Positions 36,457 to 47,143 of a stretch of 64,000 nt of DNA are shown here, piece by piece. Source of the DNA: Chamaea fasciata (Eukaryota > Chordata > Aves > Passeriformes > Sylviidae); the NCBI GenBank assembly GCA_029207755.1, contig JARCOQ010000005.1, forward strand, positions 42,557,621-42,621,620. The letters are read 5' to 3'. Below the pieces are notes generated by a model. It made no database searches. It had not been told where the DNA came from and saw only the letters and a program-made list of their open reading frames with translations. Numbering within the stretch: position 1 is the first letter of the stretch; every line of letters starts with the position of its first letter. The position numbers were made by a program, and so were the translations under genes.

Positions 36457-39400
36457 ATGATGCTCAACATGCTTACATGTGTCTTATATCTATCTCTCTA
36501 TATTTTTCCACAACTGGGGTACTATCTGCCAGTCTTAATGCTCCTGCGTAGACCAGGGTATGGTACTAAAATTGCTTTAGTAGTCTATTATGTCCATTGC
36601 TTGATAAACTCTGAGGCAATGAACATTATTCAGAATATACACCCACTTTTGTTTTCTTGTTCTGGTCTAGGATGCTACATCTGGGGCCTCAACAATCTCA
36701 CCCAGCCCCTGTGGGGAGGGGTGAAGAATGATTTTTTCCAGCTTTTCAGGCATGACACAGCAGTTTTTGAAAATATGGAATACCCTCTGGATGCCAAGGA
36801 CAGCATGATGTTGTTGTTAGTCCTGCTTTGTCTTCTCTGCACGGCCCGCACCATGCTTAGAATCAAAACACTACATGGTGTGATACAGCGTGTTCTGAAG
36901 GAAGAGGAAGAGGGAAAAAGAAGCAGAGCAACAATATCAGTGTCTACACAGAGTGTCACAGAGGTGAAAGGAACCAAAGGCAAGGCAACAGTGTCCTCAT
37001 CTACACAGACCGTCACAGAGGAGAAAGAAGCCAAAAGTGAGGCAACAGTGTCCACATCTACGCAGACTGTCACAGAGGAGAAAGGGACTAAGGGTGCCAT
37101 CAGCATCTCCACACAAACCATCACCGAACCGGAACAGCCTAAACCAGTAGCAGTTGCCCCCGTTCAGAAGAAGAAATCAAGGACTAAATCAGTCCGCATA
37201 GTGACTGATGAGGGTGCAGCAGGACCTTCACAATCAGCAGAAGAGACAGAGCCAGAAATCATCACTCGCTCTCTATCTCTGGGTGAGCTGCGTGACCTGC
37301 GAAGGGAATTCACCCGCCAGACCAACGAGTCCATCCTGACCTGGCTGCTCCGCATCTGGGACGCTGCAGCCAATGACACCATTCTGGATGGAAGTGAGGC
37401 CAGGCAACTGGGATCGTTGTCCCGGGATGTGGTCATTGACCAGGGGATTGGGAAAAGCCAAGAACCTCTCAGCCTCTGGCAGCGACTGCTAACAAGTGTG
37501 AAGGATAGATACCTTTGTAAAGAAGACCTCCAAGTGCACCAAGGAAAATGGAACACAATAGAGCAAGGTATCCGATGCCTGAGGGAATTGGCTGTGTTGG
37601 AAATCCTTTTTTCAGAAGATGAGAGATTTCCTAAAAACCCAGATGGTGTCCAGTGCACATCACGGATGTGGTTAAGATTTGCACGGCTTGGACCCGAGAT
37701 GTACTCACGTTACCTGGCAACACTGCAATGGAGGGAAGGTGAGGACAGGGTAGGTGTCTTGGCTAATAAACTAAGAATTTACGAGGACACTGTCACTGCC
37801 CCAGTTCGTACCCATGTCTCGTCTGTGGAAACAAGACTGGCTGAGCAAGTCCGGAACTTGATTGAAGAAGGCCATCAGAAACTGAAAAAAGAACTTAAGG
37901 AAGAAATTTACCATATCCAGCCAGAGCCAATGAGAGTCTCTGCCATTAGGAGCAGGCGCTCCCCAGCCAGGGAGAGAGGATGCACACCCCGAGGTAACCT
38001 CTGGTCTTTTCTTCGGGAGCATGGAGAAGACATGAGGAAGTGGGATGGAAAACCCACCTCCTCCTTAGCAGCCCGGGTACGTGAACTGAAAAGAGAAACA
38101 CCTACCACAAAGAGCCCATCTAGAATCAATGTTGCTCCGGTCTCTCGTGCACAGAACTCCAGACGGTACAGGAATGATGATATGACTGATCCTCTTGAAG
38201 GAACCTCAGAAACATATTTACAAGAAGAGAGCAATGTATGCCATGACCAGGAAGAGGGGGGCCCTGCCTCTAGCCAGGTAGAGGAAAGGGACAATCGGAT
38301 CTACTGGACTGTGTGGATCCGATGGCCTGGAACATCTGACCCACAAAGATATACGGCTCTGGTTGATACCGGTGCTCAGTGTACTCTGATGCCATCAAGG
38401 TACGTGGGAGCAGAACCCATTTCCATTTCTGGGGTGACAGGAGGATCCCAGGAGCTGACTGTACTGGAAGCTGAAGTAAGTCTAACTGGGAAAGAATGGC
38501 AGAAACACCCCATTGTGACTGGTCCAGAGGCCCCATGCATTTTGGGCATAGACTATCTCAGAAATGGGTATTTCAAAGACCCAAGAGGATACCGCTGGGT
38601 TTTTGGCATAGCTGCTCTAGAGACAGAAGGCATCAGACAACTGAGTACCTTGCCTGGACTCTCAGACGACCCCTCTGCTGTGGGACTACTGAAAGTTGAA
38701 GAACAACAGGTGCCGATCGCCCGAGCAACAGTGCACCGTAGGCAATATCGCACCAACAGAGACTCTGTGGTCCCCATCCATAAGATGATTCGTGAGCTGG
38801 AGAGCCAAGGGGTGGTAAGCAAGGCTCGTTCACCCTTTAATAGCCCTATATGGCCCGTGCGTAAGTCCAGCGGAGAATGGAGACTGACAGTGGATTACCG
38901 TGGCCTGAATGAAGTCACACCACCACTGAGCGCTGCCGTACCAGACATGTTGGAGCTTCAGTATGAGCTGGAATCCAAGGCAGCAAAATGGTATGCCACC
39001 ATTGATATTGCAAATGCCTTTTTCTCCATTCCTCTGGCAGCAGAATGCAGGCCTCAGTTTGCCTTCACCTGGAGGGGCGTGCAGTACACCTGGAACCGAC
39101 TGCCCCAGGGGTGGAAGCACAGTCCCACCATTTGCCATGGACTGATCCAGGCTGCACTGGAAAAGGGTGAGGCTCCAGAACACCTGCAATACATTGACGA
39201 CATTATCGTGTGGGGAAACACTGCAACAGAAGTCTTTGAGAAGGGAGAGAAGATCATTCAGATTCTCCTGAAGGCCGGCTTCGCCATCAAGAGGAGCAAA
39301 GTCAAGGGACCTGCTCGAGAGATCCAGTTTCTGGGAGTGAAGTGGCAAGATAGACGGCGTCAGATTCCCACTGAAGTCATCAATAAGATCACTGCAATGT

Positions 39401-41451
39401 CTCCACCGACCAACAAGAAGGAAACACAAGCTTTCCTAGGCGCCATAGGCTTCTGGAGGATGCACATTCCCGAGTATAGCCAAATCGTGAGCCCTCTCTA
39501 CCTGGTTACCCGCAAGAAGAACGATTTCCACTGGGGCCCAGAACAGCAGCAAGCTTTCGCCCAGATCAAGCAGGAAATCGCTCATGCGGTAGCCCTTGGC
39601 CCAGTCAGGACGGGATCAGAGGTGAAGAATGTGCTTTACTCTGCAGCCGGGAGCCACGGTCTGTCATGGAGCCTTTGGCAGAAGGTGCCGGGTGAGACTC
39701 GGGGACGACCACTGGGATTCTGGAGCCGAAGCTACAGAGGATCCGAAGCCAACTACACTCCCACAGAGAAGGAAATCTTAGCCGCCTATGAAGGAGTCCA
39801 AGCTGCCTCAGAGGTGACTGGTACTGAAGCACAGCTGCTTCTGGCACCTCGACTACCGGTGCTGGGGTGGATGTTCAAGGGAAAGGTTCCTACCACACAT
39901 CACGCCACCGACACCACGTGGAGCAAATGGATCGCCCTGATCACGCAGCGCGCCCGTATTGGAAACCTGAATCGCCCTGGGATTCTGGAAATTATAACAA
40001 ACTGGCCTGAAGGTGAGACCTTTGGATTATCCTCTGAAGAAGAGGAGGAGCAAGTGACACGGGCCGAGGAAGCCCCACCATATAACGAGCTACCAGAGAG
40101 TGAGAGACGATATGCCCTTTTCACCGACGGTTCCTGCCGAATTGTCGGTACTAACCGGAAATGGAAAGCTGCTGTATGGAGCCCCACAAGACGAGTTGCA
40201 CAAGCTACCGAGGGAGAAGGTGGATCGAGTCAGGTCGCAGAGCTTAAAGCTGTCCAGCTGGCTTTGGATATTGCTGAACGAGAGAAGTGGCCAAGGCTCT
40301 ATCTCTACACTGACTCATGGATGGTAGCTAATGCTCTGTGGGGATGGCTGGACCGCTGGAGAAAGGCCAACTGGCAGCGCAGAGGGAAACCCATCTGGGC
40401 TGCTGAGACTTGGCAGGACATCGCCACCCGAGTAGAAAGGCTGACCGTGAAGGTTCGACACGTGGATGCGCACGTACCCAAGAGTCGGGCTAATGAAGAA
40501 CATCACAACAACGAGCAGGTGGATCGAGCTGCCAAGGTGAAAGTATCTCAGGTTGATCTAGACTGGCAGCACAAAGGAGAATTATTCCTAGCTCGTTGGG
40601 CTCATGATGCCTCTGGTCATCAAGGGAGAGATGCAACATATCGATGGGCTCGTGACCGAGGGGTGGACATTACTGTGGACAGCATCTCCCAGGCTATCCA
40701 TGACTGCGAGACCTGTGCTGCGATCAAACAGGCCAAGCGAGTGAAGCCTCTGTGGTATGGCGGACGATGGTCAAAGTATAGGTATGGGGAAGCCTGGCAA
40801 ATTGACTACATCACCCTTCCCCAAACCCGCCAAGGCAAGCGCTACGTGCTCACCATGGTGGAAGCAACCACTGGATGGCTGGAGACCTACCCTGTGCCTC
40901 ATGCTACTGCCCGGAACACCATCTTGGGCCTGGAAAAGCAGGTCCTGTGGAGACATGGCACCCCTGAGAGAATTGAGTCAGACAACGGGACTCATTTCAA
41001 GAATGGCCTCATAAGCACTTGGGCCACAGAACACGGAATCGAATGGATATACCATATCCCATATCATGCACCAGCTGCTGGGAAGGTGGAACGCTGCAAT
41101 GGACTGCTTAAAACTACCCTTAAGGCACTTGGTGGAGGGACCTTCAAAAATTGGGAACTGAACTTAGCGAAGGCCACCTGGATGGTCAATACCCGAGGGT
41201 CCATCAATCGAGCTGGTCCTGCCCAGTCTGAATCCTTGCATACAGTGGATGGAGATAGGGTCCCTGTGGTACACATGAGAGGTATGTTAGGAAAGACTGT
41301 TTGGATTAATCCCACCTCGGGCAAGGGCAAACCCATCCGTGGGGTTGTCTTTGCACAAGGACCTGGTTACACTTGGTGGGTGATGCAAAAGGATGGGGAC
41401 ACCCACTGTGTACCACAAGGAGACCTTATTTTAAGTGAGAACTGTGTGTAG
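36457..41451 (+). CDS. Single-frame gag-pro-pol polyprotein of the provirus (1664 aa)
   Basis: One uninterrupted frame encodes all replication enzymes. The start is the first ATG after the primer site, only 59 nt downstream. Residues 1-150 carry hydrophobic stretches (about 6-30 and 117-130) and I recognise no family there. Residues 158-230 are four copies of a 19-residue Ser/Thr/Glu/Lys repeat. About 269-430 looks like a helical capsid region. An Arg-rich patch (RSRRSPARERG) lies near 498; no CCHC knuckle is present. The protease has DTGA at 637-640. The reverse transcriptase (about 750-960) has Asp850 and YIDD at 912-915. RNase H has Asp1224, Glu1262, Asp1286 and Asp1337. The integrase has a zinc-binding His1383/His1388/Cys1417/Cys1420 set and the D,D-35-E triad Asp1450, Asp1509, Glu1545. 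A C-terminal DNA-binding-type tail follows to 1664. No stop or frameshift separates gag from pol, and no dUTPase is visible. All catalytic residues look intact, so the frame may be expressed. Confidence 0.95.
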   Translation: MMLNMLTCVLYLSLYIFPQLGYYLPVLMLLRRPGYGTKIALVVYYVHCLINSEAMNIIQNIHPLLFSCSGLGCYIWGLNNLTQPLWGGVKNDFFQLFRHDTAVFENMEYPLDAKDSMMLLLVLLCLLCTARTMLRIKTLHGVIQRVLKEEEEGKRSRATISVSTQSVTEVKGTKGKATVSSSTQTVTEEKEAKSEATVSTSTQTVTEEKGTKGAISISTQTITEPEQPKPVAVAPVQKKKSRTKSVRIVTDEGAAGPSQSAEETEPEIITRSLSLGELRDLRREFTRQTNESILTWLLRIWDAAANDTILDGSEARQLGSLSRDVVIDQGIGKSQEPLSLWQRLLTSVKDRYLCKEDLQVHQGKWNTIEQGIRCLRELAVLEILFSEDERFPKNPDGVQCTSRMWLRFARLGPEMYSRYLATLQWREGEDRVGVLANKLRIYEDTVTAPVRTHVSSVETRLAEQVRNLIEEGHQKLKKELKEEIYHIQPEPMRVSAIRSRRSPARERGCTPRGNLWSFLREHGEDMRKWDGKPTSSLAARVRELKRETPTTKSPSRINVAPVSRAQNSRRYRNDDMTDPLEGTSETYLQEESNVCHDQEEGGPASSQVEERDNRIYWTVWIRWPGTSDPQRYTALVDTGAQCTLMPSRYVGAEPISISGVTGGSQELTVLEAEVSLTGKEWQKHPIVTGPEAPCILGIDYLRNGYFKDPRGYRWVFGIAALETEGIRQLSTLPGLSDDPSAVGLLKVEEQQVPIARATVHRRQYRTNRDSVVPIHKMIRELESQGVVSKARSPFNSPIWPVRKSSGEWRLTVDYRGLNEVTPPLSAAVPDMLELQYELESKAAKWYATIDIANAFFSIPLAAECRPQFAFTWRGVQYTWNRLPQGWKHSPTICHGLIQAALEKGEAPEHLQYIDDIIVWGNTATEVFEKGEKIIQILLKAGFAIKRSKVKGPAREIQFLGVKWQDRRRQIPTEVINKITAMSPPTNKKETQAFLGAIGFWRMHIPEYSQIVSPLYLVTRKKNDFHWGPEQQQAFAQIKQEIAHAVALGPVRTGSEVKNVLYSAAGSHGLSWSLWQKVPGETRGRPLGFWSRSYRGSEANYTPTEKEILAAYEGVQAASEVTGTEAQLLLAPRLPVLGWMFKGKVPTTHHATDTTWSKWIALITQRARIGNLNRPGILEIITNWPEGETFGLSSEEEEEQVTRAEEAPPYNELPESERRYALFTDGSCRIVGTNRKWKAAVWSPTRRVAQATEGEGGSSQVAELKAVQLALDIAEREKWPRLYLYTDSWMVANALWGWLDRWRKANWQRRGKPIWAAETWQDIATRVERLTVKVRHVDAHVPKSRANEEHHNNEQVDRAAKVKVSQVDLDWQHKGELFLARWAHDASGHQGRDATYRWARDRGVDITVDSISQAIHDCETCAAIKQAKRVKPLWYGGRWSKYRYGEAWQIDYITLPQTRQGKRYVLTMVEATTGWLETYPVPHATARNTILGLEKQVLWRHGTPERIESDNGTHFKNGLISTWATEHGIEWIYHIPYHAPAAGKVERCNGLLKTTLKALGGGTFKNWELNLAKATWMVNTRGSINRAGPAQSESLHTVDGDRVPVVHMRGMLGKTVWINPTSGKGKPIRGVVFAQGPGYTWWVMQKDGDTHCVPQGDLILSENCV
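36928..37144 (+). repeat. Coding tandem repeat in gag (57-bp period, four copies)
   Basis: Four in-frame units with the core S-T-Q-[ST]-[VI]-T-E occur at residues 158-176, 177-195, 196-213 and 214-230. The first three units are highly similar and the last is diverged. It lies between the hydrophobic N-terminus and the capsid-like region. Confidence 0.9.
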
Positions 41452-41544
41452 GATTTCATTATATATATATGTGTGTGTGTGTGTAGTTTAAGGAAGGTAT
41501 TGATTTGGGATGATGTAGATGGTAATAGAATAAGGGGTGGATAA
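41452..41544 (+). other. Tail between pol and 3' LTR with TA/TG repeat and candidate polypurine tract
   Basis: These 93 bp contain a short (TA)n(TG)n run at about 41460-41484 and a purine-rich stretch GAATAAGGGGTGGA at 41528-41541 just before the 3' LTR. That stretch is the expected plus-strand primer, though it is interrupted by T. There is no room for env. Confidence 0.75.
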
Positions 41545-42063
41545 TGTCCTGGGTTGAAGTATATTCTATCACCATCTTCATGAACTGCTGAAACCAGGTG
41601 AGGCAGTGCTCCCTGCCTCCTCCACTCTGGCTTATCTTCTGTTAATGGGCCATCAACACCTTTGCTACACAGCTCACAGATAACCCCCTCCTGGACTACC
41701 TCCTGTTAATGGGCCCATCAGGCCTTATCACATGACTCACCATCCCATTGTGGGATGCTCCGCCCAGAGGGAGAAACCAAGCATTCCAGCCTGGATATAA
41801 GCTGAGACTCTGAACACCAGAGGGGCGCTTACCCACTGGATTTCCAGAGGACCCGAGCTACCAGACCTTTCTACAGGATCACTGCTTCAGGAAGACCACC
41901 TCATCTGGACTGCTTCCATCACTACACTCAGGTTGTATTCTGACTCTGTCAGTGGTTTTTTGTATTATTGTATCTATTTTATTTTACTTTCTTTCCTTTT
42001 TTTTCTATTAAATTGTATCTCTGACTTGGAGCCTCTCATTTCTTTTGCCTTCAAACTACTACA
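41545..42063 (+). repeat. 3' LTR of the provirus (519 bp)
   Basis: Same length as the 5' LTR and identical by eye except T at 41843 against C at 36155. TATA at 41795-41801, ATTAAA at 42007-42012. It could also promote transcription into the downstream plus-strand flank. Confidence 0.95.
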
Positions 42064-42068
42064 CCACT
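42064..42068. repeat. Target-site duplication, right copy (CCACT)
   Basis: Exact match to 35852-35856. Confidence 0.93.
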
Positions 42069-45000
42069 AAAGTTCCAAGAAGATCAGAGAACAGCAGCAT
42101 TTCAAAGATTTTTTTGGTCTTAACTCTCAGGGTTTTCTTCACATGTGTGCCAAAAGGGGTCTGAATCTGGGATTGCACTAAAAAACACTATGCTTCCTTT
42201 GGTAGAATTACTTATATGTGTGCTCCTGAAATCTCGGGGAGATTCTGATGGCATGCTTCTTTCCTTCTGTGGCGGGGGGGGAGATTGCAGGGATAAATGG
42301 TGCCCATCCAACTCTGATTCTTGGCATTCAAAAAGAGACTGGAGTATACCTGGGGATGGACAGGCTGTTTTCCAAGCCATGGGACTGTGTACACCATGCT
42401 GTGGTAGTTGCTAGTGGTTATGTTCAACAGTGTTCAGCATGGCTCAGTTTACCAGAGTAGAATCAACACATTTTTCCTTTTTCTGAAATGATGGAAGCCC
42501 ACAAGGACAATTTGCTCTTCCTTGCAGAGCTTTTGTGTTGGGTTTAGTTGGAGTGTTGGAGAGCACTGCTCAAATCTGTGATCAGCAGATGCAGTTATCA
42601 GCCCTAACGCTGAAGAATATTCTCTTGCTGAAGTTTACCAGCCATCTGCTTTGGGGTATCCCCAGAGATGTTGAATGAAAAAAGAGCAATTATTGTATTC
42701 TACAGACAGCAATTTCTTCAGAGTGCTGTAGTTAAAATGACTACAGCCATGCTTCCAAGAAGCATATATGACAAGAATGTAAAACACACTGCCTACAGCA
42801 ATTGCAAGGACTTATTGTTACTGTATTAAATAATCATTATTTCCCCAACATTCACATGTTTTTTCGCTTTCCTGACATTTTGCTCATTTTCCAGCTCAGG
42901 AGAAAAAGAACACTACAATCACCAAGCCATGCAACATTGGAGATAGGCAGGTTCAAGCTGATACATCCCCATGAATAACTACAGTATAGCTAGATGTTTA
43001 TTACAGGACAGGAAAACCACTGCATTAATTATGCATTAATCATGCATTAATTATGGTTATACAAGCTGAAAAAAAAAGTACTTCGCTTGTACAATTCTTT
43101 TTCCAAAGAAAATAATAGTTTATACCATAATTAAGTAGCTCCTTGTTTTGATTCCTTCACATTTTGATTCCAGTAATTTGGAAGTGATAAATGTGTGAGA
43201 AATAAATATCTCTGTTCCTAGATTTGTTGCCTACATCTCTTGATTTGCATTAGTCTGTGTCATCCTGGTCACAGTAATTACAACCCTAGGGAGTTTCACA
43301 ATAAAATGGGTTCATTTGGAAACAAAATGCTGGGTAAGTCATATTGGATGTAAATATTCACTGTTTGCAGGGAAAACTGAGACTTTCCTCTTCAACTAAA
43401 AATTGACATCTTTTTTCATAAAATGCATTTAGTCTGAAAGAAGGGAGAGTTACAGTATCAGGTACAATGACTTCACAGCCATATCATGTCATCCCTTTTC
43501 TCTTTATTTTATAAAGTCTGGTTGTGTTAGGACTGTAGCAAGGATTAAAAAATAGGTAGGAGTAGAAGGAAGTCCTAGGTTGAGATTCATACAATCAAGA
43601 AGAACTGCATCATTCAGTCCTTGATTTGAAGGTTTATTCATTACCTGCATAACATGAGTTAACCTTCCTGCTCTTGCTCTTCTATGGAAATGTTGCTTTA
43701 GAATTTGACTCACCTCATGGTTGGAAACCATCTTTTAATTTGAAGCCTAATATATTAATTGTTAATTTATACCTGTTTGTTCTTGGGCTGAAGTTATGCT
43801 TTACCGTAAATAGCTTTTTCCTTTCTCTACTGCTTTTTGATCCTCCTTCTCAGCCTACTGACAATATGTACACTTATAAATGAAACAGAGACCAAGCCTG
43901 AACTCAAGTACTGGCATGCAATGGTCTCTGCAGCTTAACTTTTAGCACTCATTTTGGCATGGGTTCAGTCCAGCTGTCATTGTGACCTGCAGGCCTGAGC
44001 TCAGAGGAAGAGTACAAGTCAAGACCTGTTTCAAGCAGACAGTTTCTGGGGAAGGAAGGGAGTTTTGCTATGTGGATGCAAACCATCTTCTGCCTCTTAC
44101 CCTGGGGCCAGAGAATGTGTCCAGGCCTAAAGCTGTGGTTTAGACTTTCTCTTCTAGTGCACACACTATAAATAGTATTTTAAGATTATACTGAGAAAAT
44201 AAAAAGGTTGGTAAAACAGATGTTCAGGAAATACCCAACCACAGCTCCTGTACTGTAAAAGCCAACCTTAATTCTTGAACTTCCTCTGTTTTGAGGTTTG
44301 GAAATTCAATCAAAGCATTCTATTAACAAGAACAAAGAGAAGAATGCAGAAATGACCTTATGCTGAAGTATTCTGTCCCATACTAAAGTTCTCTACTCTT
44401 GGAGGTCGCTATAGAAATGCGATCTTGCTTTACCAACAAGATGTAATGGTGCACTGAGAAGATGTCATCATCCTGTATTACTGCAAGGAAACACTCGGCT
44501 AAAGCTTCAAAACTGCTGAAGAAAGAAGGATGGGGAGACCAGTCAGTGAATCCACACGCTTTGCAGGATAGAGAGGAGCAGTAGAAAGTTAATGATTTTC
44601 TTCCATTTACAAGGAGTTGCTGTCACTCATATGTTTTCAGTGCCGGTCTGGAGAGGCACCCTGTTCTAAACAGGGGTCCTGGTAAGAATGATGAGAAATG
44701 TTTGAAATTAATCTTTTGTGTGATATTTTAAATCCCTCAAACTGATGGTTCAGCTTACAGCATAAGGAAATACAGAACTCTTTTAGTTTGATTTGCATTT
44801 TCTTTAAGATGGCAGTACTAATCCTCACAAAGCCCTGAGATCTGACCGAATACATCATCAAGAAATGTGAAAATGGCATTTTTCTCCCACCTTTCAGGTT
44901 TGGAAATAATGCAAAATGTAGAGCTGTGATACACGAATTAGCCTAAGTCATTCCTCAGATGGATTTCATGTCAGGTTAACCACCATATTTCATAAAAAAG

Positions 45001-46682
45001 TGCCACCTGTATGTTGAAAGGATGGTATATTTTCCTGTTCATCTTTCTTAAGATTTTGCGTAAAAGAGGTAATTTTAATTTAATACATTCAATCCGTGAA
45101 ATGTATTCATTTAAGACATTTAATGAGTAATTCACTAATTTCAAAAAGTGGTTAAAAAAAGGAAATTTAGTTCAGTCTGTTTTCATTTATGAAGCAATAA
45201 GAATTAAAAGTATTGTTTTTATAAGGACAGAATCATGTCACAACTCTTTCCCCGGAGTTTACAGCTCTGGAAAACTGTGTTAAATGACTTTCACTTTCTT
45301 TCTTTTTCTCTACATCATACAACGCTCTCTGACAGTCATCACCCTCAGCCATTTTCAGAAAGGTAGTTTTCCATATTTTCTTCTATAGTCATGGATTTAA
45401 TAAAGGGTTATTTCAGAATGCATTAGGAAAGCATGAATGAAAAAGAGAGGAAATATAATGCAAATATTTTTGTTATCCACTTCATTTTAATCTTAAAATT
45501 CTCTGAAGTTATTCTTCAATTATTGTACTGCTATCAATTTCACAAGATGACTATGCATCTTTTTAATATAAACACCGTTCTATTTTAATCCAACTGCCTT
45601 TCAATATCTTTTGGTTACCTTGTGTTCTTTAACTATTTTAGAATTTACAGAAATGCACTTAGTATACTTTTGGTCCTTCAGTTTGTTGCACATCTAACAC
45701 GTATCTGTTTATATTTTCTCTTATATTTCTTTTCTATTTCATTAATAAATATTTTATTATATTTAATAATGTAACCTTTTTGTGCCTTTTTGCAAGAAAA
45801 TCATACCATGAGTTAGTTAAATTCTATTTTCTACCTTTTATCATATCTTACCCTCTTAAAAAGAGGCTGAATGAAGGCATGCTTTTTCTGTCAGTCTGGA
45901 AAAAAGGTTATGTGTAAGTGACACAGACAGCATACTTCAGGCTGGTAGTGGAAATGATGTGGTTAAATCTGGAGGGAGCCAGCAGCTAAAAAATGCCATC
46001 AACAAATTCTGCTGCTCCTAATGTCAGCCTTTCCTCAGGAGCTTTAGCCCTCTGTGCTTGAACGGCCTTCCCTCCTCCTCCTCCTTCTCAGACTTAGCCC
46101 TAGCTGTCCCCACTTCCCTGTATTTCCATTTGTATAGGAGAAAGAGGAGTGTATCCTTGCCAACTTCTTGCCTTCCAGCCCTGGCACTGAAATTGGTTGC
46201 TGTTCCCTTGGCAGTGTGTGAGATTCTGGAGCTCTACAGCTGTATACTGCAGCTAGTGACAAATAGACAGCTTTGAACTGCCAGCTTCAACTTCTCTAAG
46301 ACATTTACTTTCTCAACACATTTCTTTTCTTTGGAAAATGAAGTAAGTCCATTCCTAAAAGAAAAAAAATTGCAAAAATGGAAGGCAGAGATTTTCTTTA
46401 GCTTTTGGAATAAAATTTTTCAGTGCAAATAAAAGCTTTGTAAAGGAAATAAAGTAAGACCATCTGAGCTTTTAAATATTTCAGAGTCACTTGTAGCTGT
46501 GGAAAATGTAAATAAGATAATTAATTGGTGCCCCCCCCATACACCCTGCAGCAATACAGAACTGTCGAGGTATGAGGCTCTCCTGAGTTCTCACCTTTAA
46601 TCATGGGTGAAGAATTCTGTTAATACTGTCTTAAGAAACGTTTATTAATTTTGAGCACCTGTAGAGAAGGTTTATTTTGGAG
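42069..46682. other. Upstream flank, no gene seen
   Basis: AT-rich unique DNA. A small tandem repeat of an ATGCATTAAT-type unit lies at about 43021-43055. A G9 run is at about 42275. Short open frames show no family features. Confidence 0.7.
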
Positions 46683-47143
46683 AAATAAAGACATTGAGGT
46701 GCTGTGGTGAGTCCAGAGAAGGGCAGAGATGTTGATGAAGGTCTACGGCATCTGAGAGATTTGTGGGTGTTTAGCCTGGAGAAAATGAGGCTCAGAATGG
46801 ACCTTATTGCTCTCTGCAACTCCGTGAAAAGAGGGCATAGGCAGGGGGAAGTTTATCTTTTTTCCCAAGTAGCAAGTGACACAGCAAGAGTAAACAACCT
46901 TAAGCTGTGCCAGGGGAGGGTTAGATTGGATATGAGAAATATTTCTGCACCAGAGGGGTTGTCAAGCACTGGAGATGGCTGTTTGGGGAAGTGATTGAGT
47001 CAGCATCCCTGAGGGTACTTAAAAGAAGTGTGGATATGATACAGGGTCATGGTTAAGTGGTGAACATGGTGGTGCTGAAGTTATGGTTGGGTTTGATGAT
47101 CTTAGAGTTCTTTTCCAATCTAAATGCTTCTGTGATTCTATGA
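46683..47143 (+). mobile_element. CR1 LINE 3' end (sense, about 460 bp)
   Basis: Begins near GACATTGAGGTGCTG...GTCCAGAGAAGGGCA, passes through 'tttagcctggagaaaatgag', and ends at TGTGATTCTATGA, the CR1 3' tail in sense orientation. It is 5'-truncated, with substitutions and small indels. Confidence 0.9.

Larger units (their letters stand above)
35857..42063 (+). mobile_element. Full-length young endogenous retrovirus (LTR-gag-pro-pol-LTR, no env)
   Basis: A 6,207-bp provirus bounded by two 519-bp LTRs (35857-36375 and 41545-42063) and a perfect 5-bp target duplication. Order: 5' LTR, tRNA-Lys primer binding site, a very short leader, a single 1664-codon gag-pro-pol frame, a 93-bp tail, 3' LTR. 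The LTRs differ at one base only (C at 36155, T at 41843), so insertion was recent on an evolutionary scale. There is no env frame and no room for one. The 5-bp duplication, lack of a CCHC knuckle and style of pol suggest a class III (ERVL/spuma-like) avian family, but family assignment needs a database comparison. It lies about 5.4 kb upstream of the predicted KITLG start and is transcribed away from KITLG. Confidence 0.95.

Noticed and set aside
38270..39429. Antisense frames inside the provirus
   Set aside because: Shadows of the pol frame without independent features.
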